NCBI RefSeq assembly: GCF_004118855.1
Contig: NZ_PDKF01000002.1
Coordinates: 360,690-424,689, forward strand
Direction: 5' to 3'
From: Arcobacter sp. CECT 8983
GTDB taxonomy: Bacteria; Campylobacterota; Campylobacteria; Campylobacterales; Arcobacteraceae
DNA length: 64,000 nucleotides
Under the pieces are notes generated by a model. The model had not been told where the DNA came from. It did not search any database and saw only the letters and a program-made list of their open reading frames with translations. Position numbers and translations under genes: made by a program. Shown here in pieces: positions 9,326 through 17,345 of the stretch; positions within the stretch are counted from its first letter, which is position 1, and each line of letters begins with the position of its first letter.

Positions 9326-10291
9326 TTGAATAAAGACTTACAAAATATATTAAATAAATATGGCTCTTCAAGGGAGCCATTTTTTTTCCTAATTTCTTAT
9401 GATTTATCACAATTTTATGTGAAACCACTAAAAGAACTTTCTAGCGAAATAAAGTATGAGATTAATGAAAAGGTATCTTCAAAATTAGCAAATGAAAATT
9501 TAGAAAAGAAAGAGTTAAAGAAATATCCAATCTCTTTTAAAGCGTATAAAAAGAGTTTTGATATTTTACAAGAACATATAAAAAATGGTAACTCTTATAT
9601 TTTAAATTTAACAGCAAAAACAAAAATAGAAACAAAATTTACACTAGATGAAATCTATGAAAAAGCAAATGCTAAATATAAACTAAAGTTTTTTGACAAA
9701 TTTGTTTGTTTTTCTCCTGAAAAGTTTGTAGAGATTAAAAAGAATAAAATCATGACTTTTCCTATGAAAGGAACAATTGATAGTAAAATAGAGAATGCAA
9801 GTGCTAAGATTTTAGGAAATATAAAAGAGATGGCAGAGCATACTATGGTTGTTGACTTACTTAGAAATGATTTAGGAATTGTTTCAAATAAAATCAAAGT
9901 AGATAAGTTTAGATATATTGATAAAATAAATGCAGGAAATAAAAAACTTTTGCAAGTTAGCTCAAAAATAACAGGCCATCTTAATGAAGATTGGCATAGT
10001 AAAATAGGGGATATTTTAACTTCAATTTTACCAGCAGGTTCAATAACAGGAACACCAAAGAAAAAAACTATAGAGATACTAAAAGAGAATGAAACTTATG
10101 ATAGAGATTTTTATACAGGTATTTTTGGAGTATATGATGGAAAATCATTAAACTCTTGCGTTTTAATAAGGTTTATTGAAAAAGATAAAGAAGGTAAGCT
10201 TTATTATAAAAGTGGCGGTGGAATTACTTGTGACTCTAATGTAGAAGATGAATACAAAGAGCTTATTGATAAAGTTTATTTACCCTTTTAA
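9326..10291 (+). CDS. pabB: Aminodeoxychorismate synthase component I
   Basis: Chorismate-binding enzyme that aminates chorismate to 4-amino-4-deoxychorismate for p-aminobenzoate and folate. The 321 residues hold the core motifs KGTI, KEMAEHTMVVDLLRNDLG and LPAGSITGTPKKKT. It lacks the long N-terminal domain of larger homologues, as usual in this phylum. The start appears to be TTG one base after the pyrB stop; no strong ribosome site is visible, suggesting coupling to pyrB. A terminator-like hairpin lies within codons 12-21. A PabC-like lyase is encoded 3.3 kb downstream. Confidence 0.88.
   Translation: MNKDLQNILNKYGSSREPFFFLISYDLSQFYVKPLKELSSEIKYEINEKVSSKLANENLEKKELKKYPISFKAYKKSFDILQEHIKNGNSYILNLTAKTKIETKFTLDEIYEKANAKYKLKFFDKFVCFSPEKFVEIKKNKIMTFPMKGTIDSKIENASAKILGNIKEMAEHTMVVDLLRNDLGIVSNKIKVDKFRYIDKINAGNKKLLQVSSKITGHLNEDWHSKIGDILTSILPAGSITGTPKKKTIEILKENETYDRDFYTGIFGVYDGKSLNSCVLIRFIEKDKEGKLYYKSGGGITCDSNVEDEYKELIDKVYLPF
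9361..9387 (+). terminator. Intrinsic-terminator-like hairpin inside the start of pabB
   Basis: TGGCTC and GAGCCA form a 6-bp GC-rich stem around a 7-base loop, followed immediately by eight T residues. This is a textbook terminator shape, but it sits in pabB codons encoding YGSSREPFFF. It could end most pyrB transcripts or act as an attenuator for pabB. Confidence 0.55.
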
Positions 10292-10388
10292 TTACAAAAA
10301 GATTACACAAAAACTTATTTTTTAATATTGTAACCAAAAAGTTAATTTTTTCTATTAAAATCCTTGAAATTTTTTTTGAGGAGAAGAA

Positions 10389-11432
10389 ATGAGAAACACT
10401 ATTTTTGTAATAGAGTATGCAAAAGGAAGTGATAAAGGGTTTGATGGATTTAGGCCTGATACAAAACCAATTTTAGACGCAATTGAGGATGTAACTGATT
10501 ATAAAACTGAAATAGTTTTTTATAGACCAAATAGAAAATATGAACTACTTGAGTATCTAAAAGAAAAAGCAGTTTCAGTAATAAGTAGAATTAATCCAGG
10601 AAATTTAAAAGAAGTTGATGAATATTTTCAATTTCTAAAAGCATTAGGAAATTCAGGAGTTGAAATTCATACTCATCCAGATGTTATGATTAATCTTGAT
10701 TTCAAAGATATCCTAGCAAAACTAAAAGGAACTAGACTTGGAGATGAAGATACATACTTTTATAATACATTCACTGATTTTGCAAGAAAATTTCCTGCAG
10801 ATTTAGATAAATATGGAATTAGAGTTTTAAAAACAAACTATGGTTCTACAGGTGAGGGTGTATATTTAGTATCTAAAAAAGATGATGGTTCAATTTTCTC
10901 TGTTGAGGCTGTAAACAATGAGAAATTTTATTATGATAATATCAATGAATTTTTAGAAAAGTTTGAATCAAGATTTGAAGAAGAATCAGAGTATGCTGCA
11001 TATTTCAAAGAGAAAAATGGTTTTGTAGGATGTAGATATTTAGAAAGAATTTCAGAAGGTGAAGTTAGAGTATTACTAGTAAATGATAAACCTATTTCTG
11101 TTGTGCATAAAAAACCTCAAGAAGGGGAGTTTTCTGCAACACTATTTTCAGGAGCTCAATACAAATATGAGTCACCAGATGAACCAAAATGGAAAGATGT
11201 AGTAAAGCTTACAACAAAAGGTTTAAAGGATTTAAAACCATTTTTAAAAGGACAAAATTATCCTCTTCTTTGGACTATGGATTATATTATGGATTATGAT
11301 AAAGATGGAAATGATATTTATGTTTTATCAGAAATTAATTGTTCTTGTGTAGGAATTACAACAGAACTTCAATATGCAAAAGAAGTTGCAAAGGTTTTTG
11401 AAACAAAAAAGAAAAAATTTAAGAAAAAGTAG
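10389..11432 (+). CDS. Cj0069-family protein with ATP-grasp-like fold
   Basis: A 347-residue cytoplasmic protein. I recognise it as the conserved Cj0069 family of Campylobacterota. Segments such as GIRVLKTNYGSTGEGVYLV (substrate/ATP lysine and glycine-rich loop), EVRVLLVNDKPISVVHKKP and the late acidic region YVLSEINCSCVGI resemble ATP-grasp ligases of the glutathione-synthetase/RimK type, where E and N residues bind Mg-ATP. The substrate is unknown. GAGGAG precedes the ATG, and a strong terminator follows, so it is probably monocistronic. Confidence 0.75.
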   Translation: MRNTIFVIEYAKGSDKGFDGFRPDTKPILDAIEDVTDYKTEIVFYRPNRKYELLEYLKEKAVSVISRINPGNLKEVDEYFQFLKALGNSGVEIHTHPDVMINLDFKDILAKLKGTRLGDEDTYFYNTFTDFARKFPADLDKYGIRVLKTNYGSTGEGVYLVSKKDDGSIFSVEAVNNEKFYYDNINEFLEKFESRFEEESEYAAYFKEKNGFVGCRYLERISEGEVRVLLVNDKPISVVHKKPQEGEFSATLFSGAQYKYESPDEPKWKDVVKLTTKGLKDLKPFLKGQNYPLLWTMDYIMDYDKDGNDIYVLSEINCSCVGITTELQYAKEVAKVFETKKKKFKKK

Positions 11433-11449
11433 GATTATCCTACTTTTTT
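11424..11449 (+). terminator. Rho-independent terminator after the Cj0069-family gene
   Basis: AAAAAGTAGGA and TCCTACTTTTT form an 11-bp stem with a TTA loop, ending in six T residues. It overlaps the stop codon of the preceding gene. Confidence 0.75.
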
Positions 11450-11499
11450 GCTTCTATATCTTTTTATAATTTGTTTAAACAAAAATAAAAGGATATAAA

Positions 11500-12066
11500 A
11501 TGAAAAATACTGCACTACTATTAGTAGATTTACAAAATGACTATTTCTCAGAGTTTAAAGGAGCAAAGTACCCTTTAGTAGGTACTTTAGAAGCTTCAAA
11601 AAATGCTTCAATACTTTTAGAAGAGTTTAGAAAAGAAGCTTTAAATATAATTCATATAAAACATGAAAATCCAAATGAAAATGCACCTTTTTTTCAAATA
11701 GGTTCAATAGGAGGACAAATACATAAAAGTGTAGAACCTTTAGAAGAAGAAACTGTAATAAGTAAAAATTTTCCAAATTCATTTTTGAAAACACAACTAA
11801 AAGAAGTTTTGGATGAGAAAGAAATAGACTCGCTTGTTATCATAGGAGCAATGACTCATATGTGTGTTGATGCAACACTTAGAGCAGCAAAAGATTTTGG
11901 CTATAATTGTACTATTATAAATGATGCTTGTGCCACAAGAGACTTAGAGTTTAATGGAAATACTGTATCTTCACAAGAAGTACAAAATAGTTTTATGGCT
12001 GCATTTGAGTTTGCTTATGCTAAAGTAGAAAGTACAAATGATTTTTTAAAAGGTTTTAATAATTGA
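11500..12066 (+). CDS. Isochorismatase-family cysteine hydrolase
   Basis: A 188-residue cytoplasmic amidase-type hydrolase. The D-K-C triad is visible as D10 (LLLVDLQND), K89 (VISKNFPNSF) and C122 (THMCVDATLRAA). The family includes nicotinamidases, YcaC-like and isochorismatase enzymes, and the substrate cannot be told from sequence. It shares bases with the start of the next gene (TTGA overlap), so it is co-expressed with an orphan response regulator. A second, different family member is at 30496-31038. Confidence 0.85.
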   Translation: MKNTALLLVDLQNDYFSEFKGAKYPLVGTLEASKNASILLEEFRKEALNIIHIKHENPNENAPFFQIGSIGGQIHKSVEPLEEETVISKNFPNSFLKTQLKEVLDEKEIDSLVIIGAMTHMCVDATLRAAKDFGYNCTIINDACATRDLEFNGNTVSSQEVQNSFMAAFEFAYAKVESTNDFLKGFNN

Positions 12067-12737
12067 AATTAAATAACTTACTTGTTTTATATGTATATGA
12101 TAAACACTCTTCTAAAGATGAAGTTTTACCAATTTTACAGAATAACCTAAAAAAGGTTTTTACTGCAAATAATATAAAACAAGCTAAAAGTTGTTATAAA
12201 AAATATTCTCCATGTATTATCGTTTTAGATGACTCTTTTTATGATAATACAATGGTGAAATTTCTTCAAGAAGTTAGACAAAGTGATATTAAAACAGCAT
12301 TTATAGTTTTAAGTGCCAATAAAACAAATGCCTATCTTTATGACTTAATGGAGCTTTATATTACAAAATATATTTTAAAACCCTTTTGTCAAGAGAAATT
12401 TTTAAAAGCTTTAGAAAAGTGCCTTGAAGTTATTGAAAGTAGAATATACAGTAATGTAAACTTAGGTAAAGGCATATTATTTAACTTTCAAACCCAAAGT
12501 ATAACAAAAGAAGGGAAGGTCTTTGTTTTAAATAAGAAAGAATCCATCTTAGTAAATCTTTTTATTCAAAACCCAAATAGAGTAATAACTTATGAAGAAC
12601 TAGAGTATCATATTTGGGATAATGAATGCACAACTGCAGCATTAAAGTCATTGATTCGTGACTTTAGAAAAAAAACTTATAAGACAATCTTACAAAACTT
12701 TTCAGGTATAGGTTATAAATTAAATATACAAAATTAA
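12063..12737 (+). CDS. OmpR-type response regulator with partly degenerate receiver
   Basis: A 224-residue protein with an N-terminal receiver (1-115) and C-terminal winged helix (about 135-222; NKKESILVNLF, YEELEYHIW, IRDFRKK, FSGIGYKL). The likely phospho-acceptor is D56 in CIIVLDD; the switch residue is S rather than T (FIVLSAN) and the lysine is in YILKPF. The usual acidic pair near the start is reduced to a single D13 (LYVYDKH), so magnesium binding may be weak or altered. The start is TTG, overlapping the stop of the hydrolase gene. No kinase is adjacent, but three orphan kinases occur in this window. Confidence 0.85.
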   Translation: MKLNNLLVLYVYDKHSSKDEVLPILQNNLKKVFTANNIKQAKSCYKKYSPCIIVLDDSFYDNTMVKFLQEVRQSDIKTAFIVLSANKTNAYLYDLMELYITKYILKPFCQEKFLKALEKCLEVIESRIYSNVNLGKGILFNFQTQSITKEGKVFVLNKKESILVNLFIQNPNRVITYEELEYHIWDNECTTAALKSLIRDFRKKTYKTILQNFSGIGYKLNIQN

Positions 12738-13555
12738 TTTTTACTCCATAGTTTTAAAAAGTTTAAGAGATCATACTTAACATAGATATTTTCGGTTATG
12801 TCATGTTTTGTTTGGGGAAGTACTACTACTTTTGCATTTTTATATTTTTTTAGTGCTTTTGTACAGTGACCTTGTACTTCATAATCTCTATTTGGTTCAG
12901 AATTTTCACTAAAAAACTCATCATGGGTTCCAATAATATTTAAAAAAGGGTCATTCTTTTTTGCTCCAATTTTAAAATCTTTTGAGTAATATCCATTTTC
13001 ACAAGAATAAGCTGTAACAATTCTTCCTTTAAATTCATTGCCTTTATAAAATGCGGCAGCTAAGCCACCTTCTGAATTACCCATTAAAAACATATTATTT
13101 TTATCTATAAAGTTAAACTCTAAAATATTTTTTAGATTATAGACAATCTCTGCTTGTCTTAATTTATGAACCTTTTGATAGGAACTTAGTTTGTCAGGGG
13201 TTGAATATGTAGGTCTATTTTTGATTTTTAATGAGTTTGGAGAAATGAAAATAAAGCCTTGTTCTACAATCCATTTTCTATAAATAGTTCCTTTATTTAA
13301 GCCTTTTGACCCATGGATAAATAAAACAAGAGGAAATTTTTCTTTATAATCTTTATAGTCTTTAAACTCTTTTTTTAACTTATATAATTGTCCAAAGTAG
13401 GGCTTTTTAATTCCCATAAAACCTTTTGGCAACCCAATATATGCATATTTAAAAGTATCATAGAAGTTCTCATATTTCTTTATTGTCTTTTTTATTTTAA
13501 TCAAACTAGTTGTTCCTAAAATTTTTTTAGATATTATAACTAAAAATATTAACAA
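12734..13555 (-). CDS. Alpha/beta-hydrolase (dienelactone-hydrolase or peptidase-like)
   Basis: A 273-residue protein with an N-terminal hydrophobic stretch (LIFLVIISKKIL) that may be a signal or anchor. The fold's landmarks are the oxyanion HGS (81-83), nucleophile S161 in GNSEGG, an acidic residue D212 in IIGTHDEF and H251 in LPQTKHDIT. The substrate is unknown. It overlaps the convergent response regulator by four bases and is divergent from the PabC-like gene with only 16 bases between starts. Confidence 0.75.
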   Translation of the reverse strand: MLIFLVIISKKILGTTSLIKIKKTIKKYENFYDTFKYAYIGLPKGFMGIKKPYFGQLYKLKKEFKDYKDYKEKFPLVLFIHGSKGLNKGTIYRKWIVEQGFIFISPNSLKIKNRPTYSTPDKLSSYQKVHKLRQAEIVYNLKNILEFNFIDKNNMFLMGNSEGGLAAAFYKGNEFKGRIVTAYSCENGYYSKDFKIGAKKNDPFLNIIGTHDEFFSENSEPNRDYEVQGHCTKALKKYKNAKVVVLPQTKHDITENIYVKYDLLNFLKLWSKN

Positions 13556-13571
13556 TAAAGAGACAGAATAA

Positions 13572-14135
13572 ATGAACTATTTTGAGACTATAAAGTGCGA
13601 AGATTATGAGGTTTTTAATTTAGAATTTCATGAAAAAAGAGTTGCTAAAACAGTATCTTTAAACTTAAATTTACAAGAGTATATTTATCCTCCATCAAAT
13701 AAATTATATAGATGTAAACTTATTTATGATGAAAACTCTATTTTAAGTGTTGACTTTTTTGTTTATGAAAAAAGAGAAATAAAAAGTTTTAAAATTATAG
13801 AAGATGAGAAAATAGAATATTCAAAAAAATATTTAGATAGAAGTAGTCTTGACAAACTTTTTGAGAAAAGAGAAACTTGTGATGATATTATTATTATAAA
13901 AAATGGTTTTATCACAGATACTTCAATTGCAAATATTGCTATTTTTGATGGAACTAACTGGCTAACTCCTAAGAAGCCACTACTAGAAGGAACAACAAGA
14001 GCAAGACTTTTAAAAGAGGGTTCTTTAGTTGAAAAGGATATAGATTTACAAATGTTAAAAAAGAGTAAAAAGTTAGCGCTTATGAATGCAATGATTGATT
14101 TTGATATTATAGAAGATTATTCATTTTCTTCGTAG
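13572..14135 (+). CDS. pabC: Aminotransferase class IV, probable 4-amino-4-deoxychorismate lyase
   Basis: A 187-residue PLP enzyme, shorter than E. coli PabC (about 269) but with its core: K86 in KKYLDR aligns with the PLP lysine of the KHLNR segment, then FITDTSIANIAIFDG and PLLEGTTRARLL, the family signature. It would split aminodeoxychorismate into p-aminobenzoate and pyruvate, pairing with pabB at 9.3 kb. Branched-chain or D-alanine aminotransferase activity is less likely given the size and the presence of pabB. The 3' end overlaps the convergent protease gene by 19 bases. Confidence 0.75.
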   Translation: MNYFETIKCEDYEVFNLEFHEKRVAKTVSLNLNLQEYIYPPSNKLYRCKLIYDENSILSVDFFVYEKREIKSFKIIEDEKIEYSKKYLDRSSLDKLFEKRETCDDIIIIKNGFITDTSIANIAIFDGTNWLTPKKPLLEGTTRARLLKEGSLVEKDIDLQMLKKSKKLALMNAMIDFDIIEDYSFSS

Positions 14136-14761
14136 ATTCTTTTTAAAAGATTATTCCATTTATCCTCTTTACCCCAATCTATATTTTTTACCTTTTTATA
14201 GATTTTTTTATTTTTTAAAATAAATGCTTCTTTTTCATTAAAAATAAATTTTGGGATTAAATCTGGTCTTTTATTAAAAGGAAGAACTCTAAAACTTAGA
14301 TTATCCAAAATTAAAGGCATTGAGTTTTTATTTTCTAAGTAAGTTAATACCATGTGATAGTTTGTTGCACCTTTTACTTTTACAACAGCTAAAAAAAGTT
14401 TATCTTTAGAAATTCCAACTTCTTTTAGAGTAAAATATTTTGCAATTGCATAATCCTCACAATCTCCTTTTCCTTCAATAAGAAACTCTTTTGGAGTAGC
14501 CCAATAATCATCAGAACTATATTTTGTTGAATCATCTACTGGTAAAATTTTATTATAGAAAGTATTTACATAATTTAGTTTTTTTTCTAATGTAAAATCT
14601 TTTATCTTATTTTTTAATTTTAGATATTTTATAAGTCGTAAATAAACAGCTTTTTTATTTGGATTATCTTTTAATTTAATTTTATCTTCATTAGTCAAAG
14701 ATATACTTTTTGCTTGTAAAAATAAAGTAGAAATAAAAATAAGTAAAATTATGCGTTTCAT
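14117..14761 (-). CDS. LapG-like transglutaminase-fold cysteine protease
   Basis: A 214-residue protein with a signal peptide (ILLIFISTLFLQAKS) and the bacterial transglutaminase-like Cys-protease triad: C101 in GKGDCEDYAIAKY, H136 in NYHMVLTY and D153 in LILDNLSFRVLP. This is the BTLCP/LapG family, which in Pseudomonas cleaves a giant surface adhesin when not held by the c-di-GMP receptor LapD. Neither LapD nor an adhesin is in this window, so the role here is inferred from family only. Confidence 0.82.
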   Translation of the reverse strand: MKRIILLIFISTLFLQAKSISLTNEDKIKLKDNPNKKAVYLRLIKYLKLKNKIKDFTLEKKLNYVNTFYNKILPVDDSTKYSSDDYWATPKEFLIEGKGDCEDYAIAKYFTLKEVGISKDKLFLAVVKVKGATNYHMVLTYLENKNSMPLILDNLSFRVLPFNKRPDLIPKFIFNEKEAFILKNKKIYKKVKNIDWGKEDKWNNLLKRIYEENE

Positions 14762-14801
14762 AAGTTATAATAACAAACTAATTTAAAATGCAGGATTAAA
14801 A

Positions 14802-15239
14802 ATGATTAATAATATATTAGAAGATGTAGAGTATAAAGAATTAGTTAGTGAACAAGTTAAAGATACGATGATTTATTTAGTAAACAAAGGACAAGAGTTT
14901 GCAATTACTGCAAATATTGATGCAGTTGATTTTACTCCAGAATTGCCATCTGCAACAAAAGATCAACTTGCAAAATTTTCACTTTTTATACTTAAAAACT
15001 ATACCTATACTACAATTAAGATTAGTGAAAACCACATAAGTTTTGAAGCTGGTTTTGGAAGTGAAAATTTTGGTTCAACAGTTAAGATACCTTTCCATGC
15101 AGTTTTCCAAATAGTTGTTGATGAATCAATTTTATTTGTTAATTCTATTGCAACAATAGATAAATACAATGAAAATGTAATTAAAGAAAAATCATTAAAT
15201 ATTTTTAAAAATAATCCAAATAATAAAAGATTTAAATAA
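14802..15239 (+). CDS. SspB-like protein, candidate ClpXP adaptor
   Basis: A 145-residue cytoplasmic protein. The middle shows an SspB-like order: FAITANIDAVDF followed by an IKISENHISFEAGFG strand pair and TVKIPFHAVFQIVV. This parallels E. coli SspB, where a hydrophobic strand (LVVDVTLPGV) is followed by NDEVRFNARFGG and VSVPLAAVLAIYA. SspB delivers ssrA-tagged proteins to ClpXP. The C-terminal end KNNPNNKRFK is short and basic rather than the acidic tail with a ClpX-binding peptide of E. coli SspB. I infer the relationship from pattern only. The ATG follows AGGA; azlC starts one base after the stop. Confidence 0.6.
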   Translation: MINNILEDVEYKELVSEQVKDTMIYLVNKGQEFAITANIDAVDFTPELPSATKDQLAKFSLFILKNYTYTTIKISENHISFEAGFGSENFGSTVKIPFHAVFQIVVDESILFVNSIATIDKYNENVIKEKSLNIFKNNPNNKRFK

Positions 15240-15240
15240 A

Positions 15241-15927
15241 TTGACTTTAGAACGAGAAATAAAAACTGCATTTAAAATCTCTATCCCTGTTATGATGGGA
15301 TACTCTGTTTTAGGTTTTGCCTTTGGATTACTTTTAGTCTCTTTTGATTATCCTTGGTATTTAGCACCTCTTATGTCACTTTTTATATATGCAGGGGCTT
15401 TACAGTTTGTAGCAATTAATTTTTTTAATGCAAAAGCAGGATATATTGATATTGCATTAGCTTCATGGTTTGTAAATTTAAGACAATCTTTTTATGGTTT
15501 GTCATTATTAAAAAGGTTTAAAAAAACAGGGAAGCTAAAACCTTATTTAATATTTGGGTTAACAGATGAAACCTATGCACTTTTAACAACAATAAAAGAT
15601 GATGAACAATTAAAAAAGAAGTGGTACTATTTCTTTTTAACTGCATTTAATCAAAGTTATTGGTTTATTGGATCAACATTAGGTGCTATTGTAGGTTCAA
15701 ATATTGAGTTTAATACAGCTGGTTTAGAATTTTCTTTAACAGCCCTTTTTGTAGTATTATGTATAGAACAATATAAAAATCTAAAAAATCCAATACCTTT
15801 TTCTATAGGTTCAGTTGCTTCAATAATAGCTTTAGTTCTTGTGCCTTCTGATAAGATGCTTATTGTAACTATTTCACTTTCTTTACTGTTACTTTTTTTC
15901 TTTAGACAAAGGCTTAATAATGAGTAG
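15241..15927 (+). CDS. azlC: AzlC-family branched-chain amino acid exporter, large subunit
   Basis: A 228-residue inner-membrane protein with several hydrophobic segments and the AzlC pattern (GYSVLGFAFGLLL, LMSLFIYAGALQFVAINFF, ASWFVNLRQSFYGLSLL). With AzlD it exports branched-chain amino acids. The start is TTG at 15241; the first ATG codons lie within the first membrane segment and would truncate it. It follows the SspB-like gene with a one-base gap and overlaps azlD by eight bases. Confidence 0.88.
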   Translation: MTLEREIKTAFKISIPVMMGYSVLGFAFGLLLVSFDYPWYLAPLMSLFIYAGALQFVAINFFNAKAGYIDIALASWFVNLRQSFYGLSLLKRFKKTGKLKPYLIFGLTDETYALLTTIKDDEQLKKKWYYFFLTAFNQSYWFIGSTLGAIVGSNIEFNTAGLEFSLTALFVVLCIEQYKNLKNPIPFSIGSVASIIALVLVPSDKMLIVTISLSLLLLFFFRQRLNNE

Positions 15928-16240
15928 TATGGAGCTTTATATTGCAATTGCAATTATGGCAGTTGTAAATTTATTAACTAGGATTTTCCCATTTGTATTT
16001 TTTGCTAAAAATGATTTGCCAAAATCAATGGAGTTTATCGAAAAGTTTTTCCCTGCAACTATTATGACAATTTTAGTTTTTTATACTTTGAAAGATATTG
16101 ATTTTTCTTTATATCCTTATGGAGTAAAGGAAATTGGAGGAATAGTTTTTACTGCTCTTTTACACTTAACATTAAAAAATTATTTAGTTTCTATTTTCTT
16201 GGGAACTATATTTTATATGGCTTTAGTACAATATTTTTAG
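15920..16240 (+). CDS. azlD: AzlD-family branched-chain amino acid exporter, small subunit
   Basis: A 106-residue protein with about four membrane helices and the AzlD start A-V-x-x-L-x-R-x-F-P-F (MAVVNLLTRIFPFVFF). It works with AzlC as a two-part permease. The ATG lies inside the end of azlC, indicating translational coupling. Confidence 0.85.
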   Translation: MSSMELYIAIAIMAVVNLLTRIFPFVFFAKNDLPKSMEFIEKFFPATIMTILVFYTLKDIDFSLYPYGVKEIGGIVFTALLHLTLKNYLVSIFLGTIFYMALVQYF

Positions 16241-16292
16241 TACTAAAGCTTTTTTCTTTTACTAAAAAAATAAAATGTGAATTAGGTTTTAA

Positions 16293-16310
16293 GATGAGCA
16301 AAAGCTCATC
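16293..16310 (-). terminator. Hairpin downstream of fabH
   Basis: GATGAGC and GCTCATC form a perfect 7-bp stem with a four-base loop, just past the fabH stop on the minus strand. The following T-tract is short (TTAAAA), so termination is probable rather than certain. Confidence 0.5.
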
Positions 16311-16317
16311 AGTGAGT

Positions 16318-17316
16318 TTATTGTTTTGGTGAGAATGGGAATAATGCAGATCCCCAAGTAAGTCCTGCTCCAAAAGCATCAAATAAAATCATATCTCCTG
16401 CTTTAACTTTACCTTGTTCATAGGCATAATTCATAGCCATAGGTATAGAAGCAGCTGAAGTATTTCCATATTTATCAACAGTAACAACTGTTTGTTCCTC
16501 ATTTAGTCCTAAAGCTTTACCTACTGCTGAGATAATTCTATAGTTTGCTTGATGAGGGATGAAGTGAGTAATATCTTTATTTGTGATATTATGTTTTTCC
16601 ATCATTTTTTCAACATCAGATGTCAATGTTTTAACAGCAAGTTTGAAAGTTTCATTTCCTTTCATTTTAATACAAGCCATTTTATTATCTAAAACTTCTT
16701 GTGAGCAAGGGTGTTTACTTCCTCCACCAGGAGTTTTAATTAAGTCATCAAAATTTCCATCACTTGAGCAGTTTACATCAACTATAGCTTCTTCTTTTTT
16801 ATCTGTTGCCGAAATAATTGCTGCACCAGCACCATCTCCAAAGATAAAGCAAGTTCCTCTATCAGTATAATCTAAAATTGAAGTATATTTTTCTGCACCA
16901 ATAATTAGTACATTTTTTTTCATTCCCGCTTCAATGAAGGCTTTTGCCACAGAAAGTGCATAAACAAAACCTGTACATGCGGCACTTACGTCAAATGCTT
17001 GAACAGTAGGTAAATCAAGTTTTGATGCAATTAAACAAGCAGTAGATGGCATACAAAGATAATCAGGAGTTACTGTTGCACAGATAACTAAGTCAATATC
17101 TTCTTTTGCAATATTTGCTCTGTCGATGGCAACTTGTGCTGCCCTTGCCCCTAAATCAGATGAAGCTTCATTTTCTTCTGAAATTCTTCTTTCTTTGATT
17201 CCTGTTCTTTTAGTAATCCATTCATCTGTAGTGTCAATGATTTTTTCAAAATCAAAATTAGTCATAATCTTTGGAGGTATATAAGCTCCAATTGATCTAA
17301 ACGCTGCATACGTCAT
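16318..17316 (-). CDS. fabH: Beta-ketoacyl-ACP synthase III
   Basis: Condenses acetyl-CoA with malonyl-ACP to start fatty acid synthesis. The 332 residues have catalytic C114 in DVSAACTGF, the histidine in FIPHQANYRI and the asparagine in YGNTSAASIPMA, giving the Cys-His-Asn triad. It is last in the unit ndk-yceD-rpmF-plsX-fabH, 29 bases after plsX. Confidence 0.95.
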   Translation of the reverse strand: MTYAAFRSIGAYIPPKIMTNFDFEKIIDTTDEWITKRTGIKERRISEENEASSDLGARAAQVAIDRANIAKEDIDLVICATVTPDYLCMPSTACLIASKLDLPTVQAFDVSAACTGFVYALSVAKAFIEAGMKKNVLIIGAEKYTSILDYTDRGTCFIFGDGAGAAIISATDKKEEAIVDVNCSSDGNFDDLIKTPGGGSKHPCSQEVLDNKMACIKMKGNETFKLAVKTLTSDVEKMMEKHNITNKDITHFIPHQANYRIISAVGKALGLNEEQTVVTVDKYGNTSAASIPMAMNYAYEQGKVKAGDMILFDAFGAGLTWGSALFPFSPKQ

Positions 17317-17345
17317 AAAAATTTTCCTTAAATAAAAAAGAGAGA

